DNA of 64,000 bases from Chitinophaga agri (GCF_010093065.1 NZ_CP048113.1:4774001-4838000); one strand, 5' to 3'; positions 9,103 through 17,490 are shown, counted from the stretch's first letter. The notes: generated by a model not told the origin, from the letters alone. Numbers and translations: made by a program.

Positions 9103-9363
9103 ATGAAGAAATTCATTATAGGAACCACCACCGTATTATTCCTCGCTGCCGCTGTATATGCTCAGGATAAATCAAAAGATAAGGCCTGCTGCAAGAAGAC
9201 CGCAAAGGGAGAAGCTACTGCATGCAATACGAAAGACCAGGCTGACAAAAAAGATGCTGCCTGCTGTAAACAGCCCTCTAAAACGGCTGCTTTACGTACT
9301 GCTGCCAAGCCGGCCAAACCGGCGCCAGCAACCACCCCGGCTGCCAAACCAGCAGGAAAATAA
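9103..9363 (+). CDS. Small secreted Cys-Cys and Lys-rich protein of unknown function
   Basis: I do not recognise a family. From the ATG at 9103 the product is 86 residues: a clear signal peptide (MKKFIIGTTTVLFLAAAVYAQ), then a Lys-rich region with two Cys-Cys pairs in similar settings (DKACCKKT and DAACCKQP) and one extra Cys. It ends in a Pro/Ala/Lys-rich tail (AAKPAKPAPATTPAAKPAGK). The frame is open back to a TTG at 9070, but the signal peptide supports 9103. Paired cysteines in an exported low-complexity protein suggest metal binding or redox buffering; this is inference. It lies 33 bases after psd and before a strong terminator. Confidence 0.65.
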   Translation: MKKFIIGTTTVLFLAAAVYAQDKSKDKACCKKTAKGEATACNTKDQADKKDAACCKQPSKTAALRTAAKPAKPAPATTPAAKPAGK

Positions 9364-9380
9364 ATTGATTCTTTTAATAA

Positions 9381-9428
9381 AAAAGTCCCGTCTCTATTGC
9401 TTTCAGTATACGAGACGGGACTTTTTAT
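9381..9428. terminator. Bidirectional intrinsic terminator
   Basis: Inverted repeat AAAAGTCCCGTCT (9381-9393) pairs with AGACGGGACTTTTT (9413 onward), with A and T tracts on both sides. It separates the convergent Cys-rich gene and the HAD nucleotidase gene. Confidence 0.85.
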
Positions 9429-9441
9429 TATGTAAGTATAC

Positions 9442-10140
9442 TTAGAGGATGTCTTTCAGTTCATGCAGGCTATTGATCACATAGGTTGGCTTCGGATCTC
9501 CGGTCACAGGCACCTGATTGTTAAAATATACCTGATCTATCCCTGCATTTCTTGCGCCCAGAATATCAACATCCAGCGTATCGCCGATCATTATACTGGT
9601 TTCCGCAGTAGCCCCTGCTTTCGCCACCGCATAGTCGAAGATCTCTCTGTATGGTTTAAGACTACCGGCTGATTCTGATGTGATCACATGTGTAAAGAAA
9701 TGGTCTATGCCAGAACTTTTCATCTTCAGGTACTGCACTTCTTCAAATCCATTGGTAATCATATGGATAGGGTAGTTTTTAGCAGCCAGGTATTCCAGTA
9801 CTTCTTTCGCGTGTGGAAACAAAGCTGTCTGGGTAGGCAGCTGCTCCAGGAACTGACAGCCAAGCGCCTCACATAATTTTTCATCACCGATCCTAAAGTC
9901 CAGTAATGTCAACCGGAAACGCTTGTTACGCAGATCATTCCTGGTAATATACCCCTTCCTGAAACGGTCCCAGAGCTTTTCATTGTGTACCATATAGACA
10001 CTGTGAAAATCCTTGAAAGAGGTTACTCCACGGGCTTCCAGGTTATGTGCGTGATACAGTTGTTCCAGCACCAGGTAAGCATTGGTTTCAAAATCCCATA
10101 ACGTATGGTCCAGATCGAAAAATATATGTTTGTATTTCAT
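9442..10140 (-). CDS. HAD-superfamily noncanonical pyrimidine nucleotidase (YjjG-like)
   Basis: A 232-residue soluble HAD hydrolase. The nucleophile motif is FFDLDHTLWDF (Asp9, Asp11); motif II is MITNGF (Thr), the Lys lies in SLKPYREIF, and motif IV is IMIGDTLDVDILGARNAGI. The alpha-helical cap between residues 15 and 95 and the DHTLWDFE start are typical of YjjG/YfnB proteins, which remove phosphate from noncanonical pyrimidine and other nucleoside monophosphates. The substrate here is inferred by family. It is divergent from the SDR gene. A good -7 box (TATCTTTG) and an AAGGAGAG ribosome-binding site lie just upstream on the minus strand. Confidence 0.87.
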   Translation of the reverse strand: MKYKHIFFDLDHTLWDFETNAYLVLEQLYHAHNLEARGVTSFKDFHSVYMVHNEKLWDRFRKGYITRNDLRNKRFRLTLLDFRIGDEKLCEALGCQFLEQLPTQTALFPHAKEVLEYLAAKNYPIHMITNGFEEVQYLKMKSSGIDHFFTHVITSESAGSLKPYREIFDYAVAKAGATAETSIMIGDTLDVDILGARNAGIDQVYFNNQVPVTGDPKPTYVINSLHELKDIL

Positions 10141-10163
10141 TTGCTAACTCTCCTTGGCTGGCG

Positions 10164-10171
10164 CAAAGATA
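10164..10171 (-). promoter_or_regulatory. -7 element upstream of the HAD nucleotidase gene
   Basis: Minus-strand TATCTTTG matches TAnnTTTG. The start codon is 23 bases downstream with AAGGAGAG between. No clear -33 TTG is seen at the usual spacing. Confidence 0.5.
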
Positions 10172-10228
10172 CTCATTACGTAGGGAAGCACATTTTTTAC
10201 TATTTTCCAGCTTCTATAATTAACAGAT

Positions 10229-10933
10229 ATGAACGCAGTTATCACAGGCTCAAGTAAAGGAATAGGTAAGGCTATAGCGGAGAAGCTGGCCAAAGAAGGA
10301 TTTAATGTCGCTATCTGTGCAAGAAATGCTGCCATGCTTGAAAAAGCGGCGGCCGATATCCGGGCGGTTAACCCCGCAGTCAAAGTACTGGCCGTTCCGG
10401 TAGATATGGGCAAAAAAGAAGAAGTGATCGCATTTGCCCGACAGATCAGCGCCACTTTTTCCACAGTAGATATCCTTGTCAACAATGCAGGTTTATTTGT
10501 ACCCGGCTCACTGCATGAGCAGGAAGACGGGCTGCTGGAAAGCCTGATGGCCACCAACGTCTATAGTGCATATCACCTTACCCGCCAGCTACTGGCTGGT
10601 ATGAAGACAAACAGAAAAGGTCATATTTTTAACATGTGTTCTACCGCCAGTTATACCTCATATCCCAATGGCGGTGCTTACAGCATTACAAAATTTGCCC
10701 TGTTGGGATTCTCCAAAAATCTAAGGGAAGAATTAAAATCACACAACATTAAGGTCACCTCACTGAGCCCCGGACCGACCTTAACCGCATCATGGGAAGG
10801 CTTTGAAGCGCCGCCCCGCAGGATGATGGAACCAGCCGATGTTGCGAACCTGTTATGGGGGGCCTACACCTTGTCAGAACAGGCAGTAGTAGAAGAGGTG
10901 ATCATGCGACCAATGCTGGGAGACATTTCATAA
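10229..10933 (+). CDS. Short-chain dehydrogenase/reductase, 3-oxoacyl-ACP reductase-like
   Basis: A 234-residue classical SDR. It shows the cofactor loop TGSSKGIGKAIA (residues 6-17), an NNAG segment (LVNNAGLFVPG), the catalytic Ser in MCSTASY and the YxxxK pair in YSITKFAL. Arg30 in CARNAAMLEK, after the second strand, suggests NADPH preference. The protein lacks the last helix-strand typical of tetrameric FabG, so the substrate is uncertain and a FabG role should not be assumed. It stands alone between a divergent HAD gene and the batD promoter region. Confidence 0.85.
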   Translation: MNAVITGSSKGIGKAIAEKLAKEGFNVAICARNAAMLEKAAADIRAVNPAVKVLAVPVDMGKKEEVIAFARQISATFSTVDILVNNAGLFVPGSLHEQEDGLLESLMATNVYSAYHLTRQLLAGMKTNRKGHIFNMCSTASYTSYPNGGAYSITKFALLGFSKNLREELKSHNIKVTSLSPGPTLTASWEGFEAPPRRMMEPADVANLLWGAYTLSEQAVVEEVIMRPMLGDIS

Positions 10934-10975
10934 ACCCTTTACCAGCAAGCACTTCCGGGCTTATATAAATTATTT

Positions 10976-10997
10976 TTTTAACTAACTTTTAACTGGG
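10976..10997 (+). promoter_or_regulatory. Direct repeat upstream of batD, possible response-regulator site
   Basis: TTTTAACT occurs at 10976 and again at 10987, an 11-bp period typical of OmpR/PhoB-type tandem binding sites. It lies about 50 bases upstream of the transcription start predicted from the -7 box at 11027-11034. Confidence 0.4.
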
Positions 10998-11026
10998 GAC
11001 TCAGCACCAACAGGGCTGGCTTTGGT

Positions 11027-11034
11027 TAAATTTG
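11027..11034 (+). promoter_or_regulatory. -7 element of batD
   Basis: TAAATTTG is a perfect TAnnTTTG match. It implies transcription starting near 11037 and favours the ATG at 11044 over the in-frame TTG at 11032. No -33 TTG at normal spacing is seen. Confidence 0.5.
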
Positions 11035-11043
11035 TTTTGCATT

Positions 11044-13026
11044 ATGAATGTCACTACTGTTAGTATAAGGAAGTTTGTATTATCCCTGTTCTTTTGTCTG
11101 GGCGCAATCACGTGTCTGCAGGCACAGGAATTCAGGTTCACTACCACTGTCAGCAGTGACAGGGTAGCACTGGACGAACCGTTCCAGATACAGTTCATGC
11201 TGGAAAATGCACCCAATGTTACCAGCTTTTCTCCTCCTGCATTCAACGATTTTGAAATTTTGCAGGGTCCATCACAGATGCAGGGGCAGTCTATCATGAA
11301 CGGACGTCGTTCTGAATATATCGCGCTCATCTATGTCATCCAGGCAAGAAAGGTAGGCAACTTCACCCTTCCCGGCGCAACCGCGCGTTCTGATGGAAAG
11401 GTGATACGTTCCAACCCGGTTACCATAGAAGTAGTAAAATCCAATACAGCCCGTGGTAGCCAAAGCCAGTCGCAAGCCGGACCTCAGGGAGGATATCCGC
11501 CATCCCGGGCGCAGCGCCAGTCATCGCAATCAGATGATATGGAAGCCGTGCTCAAAAATGGGGAAGATGTCAACGAAAAACTCCGTAAGAACATTTTTGT
11601 AAAGGTGGATGTAGATAAAACCACCTTGTATGAAGGAGAACAACTCACGGCTACCTATAAATTGTATACCCGGCTCCCCACCAACTCCAGCGTAACAAAA
11701 GTGCCGGCCTTCAAGGGGTTTTCTGCTAAAGATATAGAGTTACCAAACCCACCGCAGGCTTCCGAGGAAGTTATAAATGGCGCACGCTTCAGGGTATTTA
11801 CCATCCGTAAAACATTACTCTTCCCGTTGCAGTCAGGAACCCTGGAACTGGATCCGGTGGAAGTAGACAACCATGTAAAACTGGTTAAACTTGTCAAGAA
11901 CAATAACAAACGCCAGAGAGATCCGTTCGCAGATATCTTTAATGACCCTGCTTTCAGAGACCCGTTTGATGACCCTTTCTTTGACGACTTCTTCAATCGT
12001 CCGGAAGTGTCATACGAGGATGTTCCTTATAAGATACAGACAGCGCCAGTAAGGGTAACTGTTAAACCTCTACCGGTTGACAACCGTCCGGCGAGTTTTG
12101 CTGGTGCAGTTGGTAAATTCAATATGACAGCCGCCATTGACAAAAATAACCTGACCACTGATGATGCGCTCACGCTGAAAGTAGTGATATCCGGCCAGGG
12201 AAATGTCAATCTCCTGAACGGGCCGAAGGTGGACGTGCCTGCTGGTTTTGAAAAATACGATCCAAAGGTGACTGACAATATTGAAAAAAACAGCAATCCG
12301 TTGTCAGGCACCCGCCAGTTTGAATACGTACTGATGCCACAGGAAGCAGGGGACCAGGTCATTCCGCCAGTGGAATTCTCCTATTTCGATCCGGCATCCA
12401 ATACTTATAAATCTGTTCGCTCAGCAGCCTTTACTGTTCATGTTGCTCCTGGTAAACAAACCAAACGCGAAAAAGAAGACTTCAGCGTCAATAAAAATAC
12501 AATCACATCCAATTATACAGGTGTACTGAACTGGGTAAAACAAGGCAGATTCCTGCTGGTAAGTCCACTGTTCTACATCCTGTTATTACTGCCGGTAATA
12601 GCCCTCATAGCGGCAATCATCTTCTATCGCAGAAAGAATTATCAGCAGAACAACGCTGCCTTCCTTAAACATCGTTATGCTAATAAAGTAGCACTCAAAC
12701 GTCTCGAACTGGCAGCCCGCTATCTGAAAGAAGGGAAGGACAAGGCCTTTTATGAGGAAACATCCAGGGCCATCTGGGGTTATCTGAGTAATAAGTTGCA
12801 TGTACCTTTTGCAGACCTCAGCAAACAGCTGATACAGGACAAACTTACGCAACAACAGGTAGACGAGCAATATACCGCCAAGTTGTTTACCCTGTTGGAT
12901 GATTGTGAAATGGCATTGTATACGCCGATGCATAACAATGATAAAATGCAGGATACCTATAGGCAGGCTGTTGAAGTCATCAGCCACCTGGAAGATGAAT
13001 TACAGCGCGCAAAAACGGTGGCGTAA
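11044..13026 (+). CDS. batD: BatD-type oxygen tolerance membrane protein
   Basis: A 660-residue envelope protein. A signal peptide ends at about residue 28 (ITCLQAQ). It is followed by BatD-type beta-sandwich domains, including the segments RVALDEPFQIQFMLENAPNV, LYEGEQLTATYKLYTRLP and LKVVISGQGNVNLL. One membrane segment lies near residues 500-522 (LFYILLLLPVIALIAAIIFY), followed by a cytoplasmic helical tail. A Gln/Ser-rich linker and an Asp/Phe-rich stretch (DPFDDPFFDDFFNRPEV) sit in the middle. The Bat operon was linked to oxygen tolerance in Bacteroides fragilis; the biochemical role is unclear. The gene ends 21 bases before a BatE-like gene. No moxR, DUF58 or batA/B genes adjoin, so only the distal pair is here. 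Confidence 0.88.
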   Translation: MNVTTVSIRKFVLSLFFCLGAITCLQAQEFRFTTTVSSDRVALDEPFQIQFMLENAPNVTSFSPPAFNDFEILQGPSQMQGQSIMNGRRSEYIALIYVIQARKVGNFTLPGATARSDGKVIRSNPVTIEVVKSNTARGSQSQSQAGPQGGYPPSRAQRQSSQSDDMEAVLKNGEDVNEKLRKNIFVKVDVDKTTLYEGEQLTATYKLYTRLPTNSSVTKVPAFKGFSAKDIELPNPPQASEEVINGARFRVFTIRKTLLFPLQSGTLELDPVEVDNHVKLVKLVKNNNKRQRDPFADIFNDPAFRDPFDDPFFDDFFNRPEVSYEDVPYKIQTAPVRVTVKPLPVDNRPASFAGAVGKFNMTAAIDKNNLTTDDALTLKVVISGQGNVNLLNGPKVDVPAGFEKYDPKVTDNIEKNSNPLSGTRQFEYVLMPQEAGDQVIPPVEFSYFDPASNTYKSVRSAAFTVHVAPGKQTKREKEDFSVNKNTITSNYTGVLNWVKQGRFLLVSPLFYILLLLPVIALIAAIIFYRRKNYQQNNAAFLKHRYANKVALKRLELAARYLKEGKDKAFYEETSRAIWGYLSNKLHVPFADLSKQLIQDKLTQQQVDEQYTAKLFTLLDDCEMALYTPMHNNDKMQDTYRQAVEVISHLEDELQRAKTVA

Positions 13027-13047
13027 ACCCTGTTAACTTATAAAAGG

Positions 13048-13806
13048 ATGAGAACAATATTCACCACTATATGTGCCTTTTTACTGCTTTGCAATGTGGC
13101 AGGAGCTGCTCCGGCACCACAGCAGCAGTTTGAAAAAGCCAATGAACTTTTCAGACAGAAACAATATACCGAGGCGGCGAACATGTACCAGGGCCTGATC
13201 GACGAGGGATTCAGTCAGCCTGAATTATACCTCAATGCAGGCAATGCATGGTATAAAGCCAATAAAACCGGGCAGGCCATCTACAACTACGAAAAAGCAC
13301 TCGCAAAAGATCCGTTCAACAAATCTGCTGCACACAACCTGTCTGTTGCTAACCAACGGGTGGAAGGGTATGTGAATGATCTTCCGCTGCTGTTCTTTCA
13401 GCAATGGTGGTTACAGTTATTGCATTTCCACACTCCGGACGGATGGGCAACAGGCATTATCATACTTTTCTGGCTTTTCATTGCAGGTATTATCGCCCTG
13501 CTGATAGCGCCATCATTTAAACAAAGGTTAGTGAAATGGGGAACAGGAGCTGTCCTTATTTTATTCTTGCTATATCTTACTGTTGGCATAAGTGCTTATG
13601 TGTCAGCCAATACACACAATGAAGGTATCATTATGGGCGCTGCGGTGAAAGTGAAATCCGCCCCTGATAACGATAGTAAAGATCTGTTTGAACTGCATGA
13701 AGGCGTAAAAGTAGCCGTAGTCGATGCTACCCAGGAATTCTGTAAGATATCGCTGCCGGATGGCAAGACCGGCTGGCTGGCTTGTGCAGAGATAAAGAGG
13801 TTGTAG
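13048..13806 (+). CDS. batE: BatE-like TPR and SH3-domain membrane protein
   Basis: A 252-residue protein with a signal peptide (about 1-20). Two to three tetratricopeptide repeats follow (about 25-105; FEKANELFRQKQYTEAANMYQGL and a second LNAGNAWYKANKTGQAIYNYEKAL-type repeat). Two membrane helices lie at about 130-155 and 165-190, and a C-terminal SH3-type domain at about 195-252 (AAVKVKSAPDNDSKDLFELHEGVKV, ending GKTGWLA). This is the architecture of BatE proteins, which probably scaffold the Bat complex through the TPRs. The gene starts 21 bases after batD and is surely co-transcribed with it. It ends at a long hairpin. Confidence 0.85.
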   Translation: MRTIFTTICAFLLLCNVAGAAPAPQQQFEKANELFRQKQYTEAANMYQGLIDEGFSQPELYLNAGNAWYKANKTGQAIYNYEKALAKDPFNKSAAHNLSVANQRVEGYVNDLPLLFFQQWWLQLLHFHTPDGWATGIIILFWLFIAGIIALLIAPSFKQRLVKWGTGAVLILFLLYLTVGISAYVSANTHNEGIIMGAAVKVKSAPDNDSKDLFELHEGVKVAVVDATQEFCKISLPDGKTGWLACAEIKRL

Positions 13807-13807
13807 A

Positions 13808-13872
13808 AAGCCGCAAACTACAGGCATCAGGTAAAAGATATTTACTTTCCTGAAGTCTGTAGTTTGCGGCTT
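13808..13872. terminator. Long hairpin between convergent batE and LytTR regulator genes
   Basis: A perfect 16-bp inverted repeat, AAGCCGCAAACTACAG (13808-13823) with its complement at 13857-13872, contains inner complementary segments (GTAAA and TTTAC), giving a long rod. It overlaps the stop codon of the minus-strand gene by two bases. No clear T-tract follows, so it may act in RNA end stabilisation as well as termination. Confidence 0.65.
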
Positions 13873-14626
13873 AAAGCTTTTCAATCCTTTCCATAAATTC
13901 CTGTTTCCGCTGACGGGATACTGGTATACAGCTGCCATCTCTCATTATAATATCCCCTCCGTCTCCCTTAATATAACGGTCCATATAATTAAGATTGACC
14001 ATATAGCTATGGTGTACCCTGAAGAATCCCTTGTTCTTCAGTTGTACTTCCACATCTTTGAGCGTTCGGCATATCAGGGAGGGTTCCGGTGTGTTTAAGA
14101 GATGTACCAGGGTGGTTTCTCCATCCGCCACACAATACAAAATATCCTTTACCTGCAGCATTCTGAGTCCCTCAGGACTTGGCAGGGCCAGTCTTTCCCC
14201 GGGATAGAGGTGCTGATGGAGTACCTCCAACAGGGAAATATCCGGCTTTGCATCCGGCTGTCCTCTTTTCCACTGGCGGGCAGCAGCCTTGTCAACAGCC
14301 TCTGCCAGGTCTTCCCTGATAATGGGTTTCAGCAAATAGTCCAGCGCATTATGCCTGATTGCTTCCAGTGCATAATGATCATGTGAAGTGGTCACGATAA
14401 TAGAAAAATGGGCGTCTTTACACGCTTTCAGTACCTCAAATCCATTTAGCCCCGGCATCTCGATGTCCAGGAAAAGTAAGTCTGGCTGATACTTCTCAAT
14501 TGCCTCTAATGCAGAGATCCCGTCTGCGCAAACCGCCACTATATTGACTGCAGGGCAATGCTTCTCAAGCAGAAGCTTCAAAACGCTTCTACTGAGCTTC
14601 TCATCATCCACGATAATGGTGCGCAT
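13871..14626 (-). CDS. LytTR-family response regulator
   Basis: A 251-residue DNA-binding regulator. The receiver domain (about 1-120) has the acidic pair in VDDEK, the phosphoacceptor Asp54 in LFLDIEMPG, Thr/Ser in VTTSHDHY and Lys in YLLKPI. The C-terminal LytTR domain (about 150-250) ends with FFRVHHSYMVNLNYMDRYIKGDGG and IPVSRQRKQEFM, typical of AgrA/LytR-type DNA binding. The natural partner is the histidine kinase gene 129 bases upstream on the same strand. That kinase looks damaged, so the regulator may take phosphate from another kinase. Target genes cannot be predicted. Confidence 0.92.
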   Translation of the reverse strand: MRTIIVDDEKLSRSVLKLLLEKHCPAVNIVAVCADGISALEAIEKYQPDLLFLDIEMPGLNGFEVLKACKDAHFSIIVTTSHDHYALEAIRHNALDYLLKPIIREDLAEAVDKAAARQWKRGQPDAKPDISLLEVLHQHLYPGERLALPSPEGLRMLQVKDILYCVADGETTLVHLLNTPEPSLICRTLKDVEVQLKNKGFFRVHHSYMVNLNYMDRYIKGDGGDIIMRDGSCIPVSRQRKQEFMERIEKL

Positions 14627-14755
14627 GTTATAATAGTTCTTGTCCCCAAAAACCCTCTGTCAGCATAAGAAAAGCATAGGCGAGGGTCAATAAAATATAC
14701 AATATTTCGTGTAAAGATGTGAAAGTTTCTTTTACGCAGATACCATTTTTATACC

Positions 14756-15553
14756 TTACATTACGCCTTCTCTGGTAGCTGCCTGCTGCATTTTAATTAT
14801 AACAACGTGGCCACTGGGTTGTTGCAGATCATTATAAAGTGACTGTTCTGTAATGCCGGTATTCATATTGTACCGCTCTTTGATGACGTTCAGTCTTTCA
14901 GCAGCAATGGTTATACCACGGGAGAGCGTCACATCTTCTCCAGGCGCATTCTGACTGATCCCGTTGTCTTCAATGCGGACATAGAGCAATTCATTTTCAC
15001 GGCTGATCCTGATGTTGAGACAGCCGCCGCTTTTGGCTGGCCGGAGCAGTATACGCTTCCAGATGGCATCCTGAATATATGGCTGAATAATAAGCGGAGG
15101 CACAAAAGTAACCTGCTGAAACACATCGGGACCTACATCCAGCTGATATTCGAACTGGGCGCCAAAACGTAGCTGCTCCAGCTGAAGGTAGAGCTCCAGT
15201 GCCTCTATATCTTCCTCGAGGTTAACCCATTCTTTGTTACAATTACGTATGATGAGCCGCATCAACCGGGCAAACCGGGTGAGGTAGAGGGAAGCCTGAT
15301 CTGTACTGGTAGTAAGGATGTAGTGGTGTATGGCATTCAGACTGTTAAAAATGAAATGGGGATCCATTTGCGCCTGGAATGCATGCATTTCCAGGTGTAT
15401 CAGCTGCTGTTGCCTGCTTATCTCTCGTGTTGATGCCTGTCTGATGCGCCTCTCGCGGAGATAGAACACACAGCAGATCGTAATCAAACTCAACAGAAAA
15501 AACACCCAGTACGGCCAACCTACTGCATTGAGTATGTTAGAGCAAAAAACCAA
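14756..15553 (-). CDS. LytS-type histidine kinase fragment, probably truncated and decaying
   Basis: A 265-codon frame with one membrane helix (about 14-31), then a LytS/YehU-type phosphoacceptor region with His66 in QMDPHFIFNSLNAIHHYIL. The ATPase domain follows, with RIEDNGIS as G box. Several things suggest decay. The only upstream start is a TTG directly after an in-frame stop, with no ATG before residue 56, and no sensor domain is present. The N-box reads PYIQDAIWKRI where the family normally has an Asn-Ala-Ile core followed by His-Gly. Homologues usually carry a sensor upstream of the YWVFFLL-type helix. It could still be translated as a short kinase, but a pseudogene is equally likely. 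Confidence 0.55.
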   Translation of the reverse strand: MVFCSNILNAVGWPYWVFFLLSLITICCVFYLRERRIRQASTREISRQQQLIHLEMHAFQAQMDPHFIFNSLNAIHHYILTTSTDQASLYLTRFARLMRLIIRNCNKEWVNLEEDIEALELYLQLEQLRFGAQFEYQLDVGPDVFQQVTFVPPLIIQPYIQDAIWKRILLRPAKSGGCLNIRISRENELLYVRIEDNGISQNAPGEDVTLSRGITIAAERLNVIKERYNMNTGITEQSLYNDLQQPSGHVVIIKMQQAATREGVM

Positions 15554-15739
15554 AATCTAAAGGTTTGCGAAAGGATATAATATAAGCACCTCACAAAGTC
15601 GTACACTCCTGCAGGCACGATATTCGTCAAGACCGGGATTAAATATCCGTCAAATCCGGTTGCCGGGAAAGGGGCAGTTATTACAAGGCAGCTTTTACAG
15701 AACAACCGGGGGAAAAACAATGGTAACTGGTAACAATGG

Positions 15740-16447
15740 CTATTCAGTAAACTTATATCCCACACCTCTTACAGAGTGGAAATACCGGGAATTCCGGCTA
15801 TCTTCTTCAAAATACTTACGAAAGTTCAATATAAAGTTGTCAATAGTACGGGTAGTAGGGTAGACGTTGTATCCCCAAACCACCTGAAGGATCTTTTCGC
15901 GGGTTACGACTTCTCCTTTATTCTCTATGAGCAGCTTCAGGAGCATCGTTTCCTTTTTGCTCAGTTCATAGTGTTTACCATCTTTACCGATACATTCCTG
16001 GGCAGCAAAATCAATTTCATTATTGCCAAAGTGGTATACGGTTGATACACTGTCTTTATCCTGTATGCGTTTGTTTTTAACGATCAGCTTTTCAACCCGC
16101 AGCAACAGCTCTTCGAGGTTAAAAGGCTTAGTCATATAATCATCTCCACCTTTTTTCAGGCCCAGTACGCGGTCTGCGCTACTATTCTTGGCGCTGAGGA
16201 AAAGGATAGGTACTTCATTATTCTGGATACGGATATTCTCACAAACAGCAATACCGTCCATTTCCGGCAACATTATATCCAGGATGATCAGATCAAAATA
16301 TTCGTTTTTTACCGCCTTCAAAGCAGCGGTGCCATTATCTACAGCCGTTACTTCATATCCCTCCAGTTCCAGGTTGAGCTTCAGCGCTTCCTGGAGGTTC
16401 TCTTCGTCCTCTACCAGTAGTATGGATGCTTTAGTAGCTTCCTTCAT
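15740..16447 (-). CDS. OmpR/RprY-type response regulator
   Basis: A 235-residue response regulator. The receiver domain (about 8-122) has VEDEE, phosphoacceptor Asp57 in LIILDIMLPEMDG and a Lys in YMTKPFNLEE. The C-terminal winged helix (about 140-235) has LSKKETMLLKLLIENKGEVV, TREKILQVVWG, TIDNFILNFRKYFEED and the wing RGVGYKF. The ATG at 16447 is chosen over the in-frame TTG at 16462. It lies 23 bases after its cognate kinase and is the last gene of the gldH-kinase-regulator run. Bacteroidota regulators of this type include RprY, but orthology is not established here. Confidence 0.92.
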   Translation of the reverse strand: MKEATKASILLVEDEENLQEALKLNLELEGYEVTAVDNGTAALKAVKNEYFDLIILDIMLPEMDGIAVCENIRIQNNEVPILFLSAKNSSADRVLGLKKGGDDYMTKPFNLEELLLRVEKLIVKNKRIQDKDSVSTVYHFGNNEIDFAAQECIGKDGKHYELSKKETMLLKLLIENKGEVVTREKILQVVWGYNVYPTTRTIDNFILNFRKYFEEDSRNSRYFHSVRGVGYKFTE

Positions 16448-16470
16448 AGTTAATAATTGCAATCACTAAT

Positions 16471-17490
16471 TTACACTCTTTGGATGGAATATACCGGCCA
16501 GGTTATTTCAAAACTGGCGCCGGCAGGCACATTATCTTTCACGACAATCGTCCCTCCATGCTGCTGTACGATCTTTCGGCACAGAAACAGCCCGAGGCCG
16601 GACCCTTTTGCCTTACGCGTATTTTCATTGCCTATACGATAAAACTTCAGGAATATCCTTTCCCGTTCATCTGCTGGTATACCGGGACCTTCATCCGCTA
16701 CTTTCAGCTTTAACAGGTTGTTATTGCATATCTCCAGGCTTACGTTAATAGTGGTATTCCTGGGAGCGTATTTCACGGCATTCTCTACGAGGTTGCTCAG
16801 TAATATCTGCAGCATGAATTTATCCCCATTAATCCACACATCAGGCAAAATATGTGCCTGTATCGTATGTGTTGAGATGCGGGACTGCATTTCCTTCACC
16901 CCGTTTTCCAGTAATGAAGTGTAATCTAAGTCTTCCCTGAACAGTTGATAGCGCTGTGATTCCATCTGGGAAGCAAGGAGGATATTATTACAAAGCTGGT
17001 CCAGACGGTTTGTTTCCCGGATGGTATTGTCCAGCAGTTTCAAGCGTTTGTCCTCATCCAGCTTATGTTTGCGGAGCGTTTCAAGATTCAGTTTGGCAGC
17101 AGCGATAGGCGATTTCAATTCATGTGTCACCGCCATCAGGAAATTCTGCTGCTGCTGCGAGAGCCGCATTTGCTTCCAGATAGCCCGGTAAACAAAGAAT
17201 CCACCTAATAAAATTATAGCAAGAAAAATAAGTCCTTCACCAAAGAACATGACAGAACGTCTCTCTTCTGTCGTTTGTATACGTTGCAGCTCCTGGTGAT
17301 ATTCCTGCGGATGTGCAATACTGTCAGTACGTAAAACGAGGTTCTGTATCTCAAACCGGGTGATCTGTTCACTTTGATTGAACAGTAACACACCCCACCA
17401 TACCAGTGCGAGAATGGTATATGCCAGTACAAAGAGATAGATAAAGGAGATGGCCCTCCCTTCCTGCATATTACGGAATAGCTTTTTCAT
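16471..17490 (-). CDS. Sensor histidine kinase, HisKA type
   Basis: A 339-residue inner-membrane kinase. Two membrane helices (about 15-37 and 83-101) flank a small periplasmic loop of about 45 residues. The dimerisation/phosphoacceptor domain carries His123 in VTHELKSPIAAAKL. The catalytic domain has N box NLVENAVKYAP, G1 DEGPGIP, F box FLKFYR and G2 KGSGLGLFLCRKIV, all intact. It is the evident partner of the response regulator just downstream. Its first 20 bases overlap the end of gldH, so the two genes are translationally linked. The short sensor loop gives no clue to the signal. Confidence 0.93.
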   Translation of the reverse strand: MKKLFRNMQEGRAISFIYLFVLAYTILALVWWGVLLFNQSEQITRFEIQNLVLRTDSIAHPQEYHQELQRIQTTEERRSVMFFGEGLIFLAIILLGGFFVYRAIWKQMRLSQQQQNFLMAVTHELKSPIAAAKLNLETLRKHKLDEDKRLKLLDNTIRETNRLDQLCNNILLASQMESQRYQLFREDLDYTSLLENGVKEMQSRISTHTIQAHILPDVWINGDKFMLQILLSNLVENAVKYAPRNTTINVSLEICNNNLLKLKVADEGPGIPADERERIFLKFYRIGNENTRKAKGSGLGLFLCRKIVQQHGGTIVVKDNVPAGASFEITWPVYSIQRV

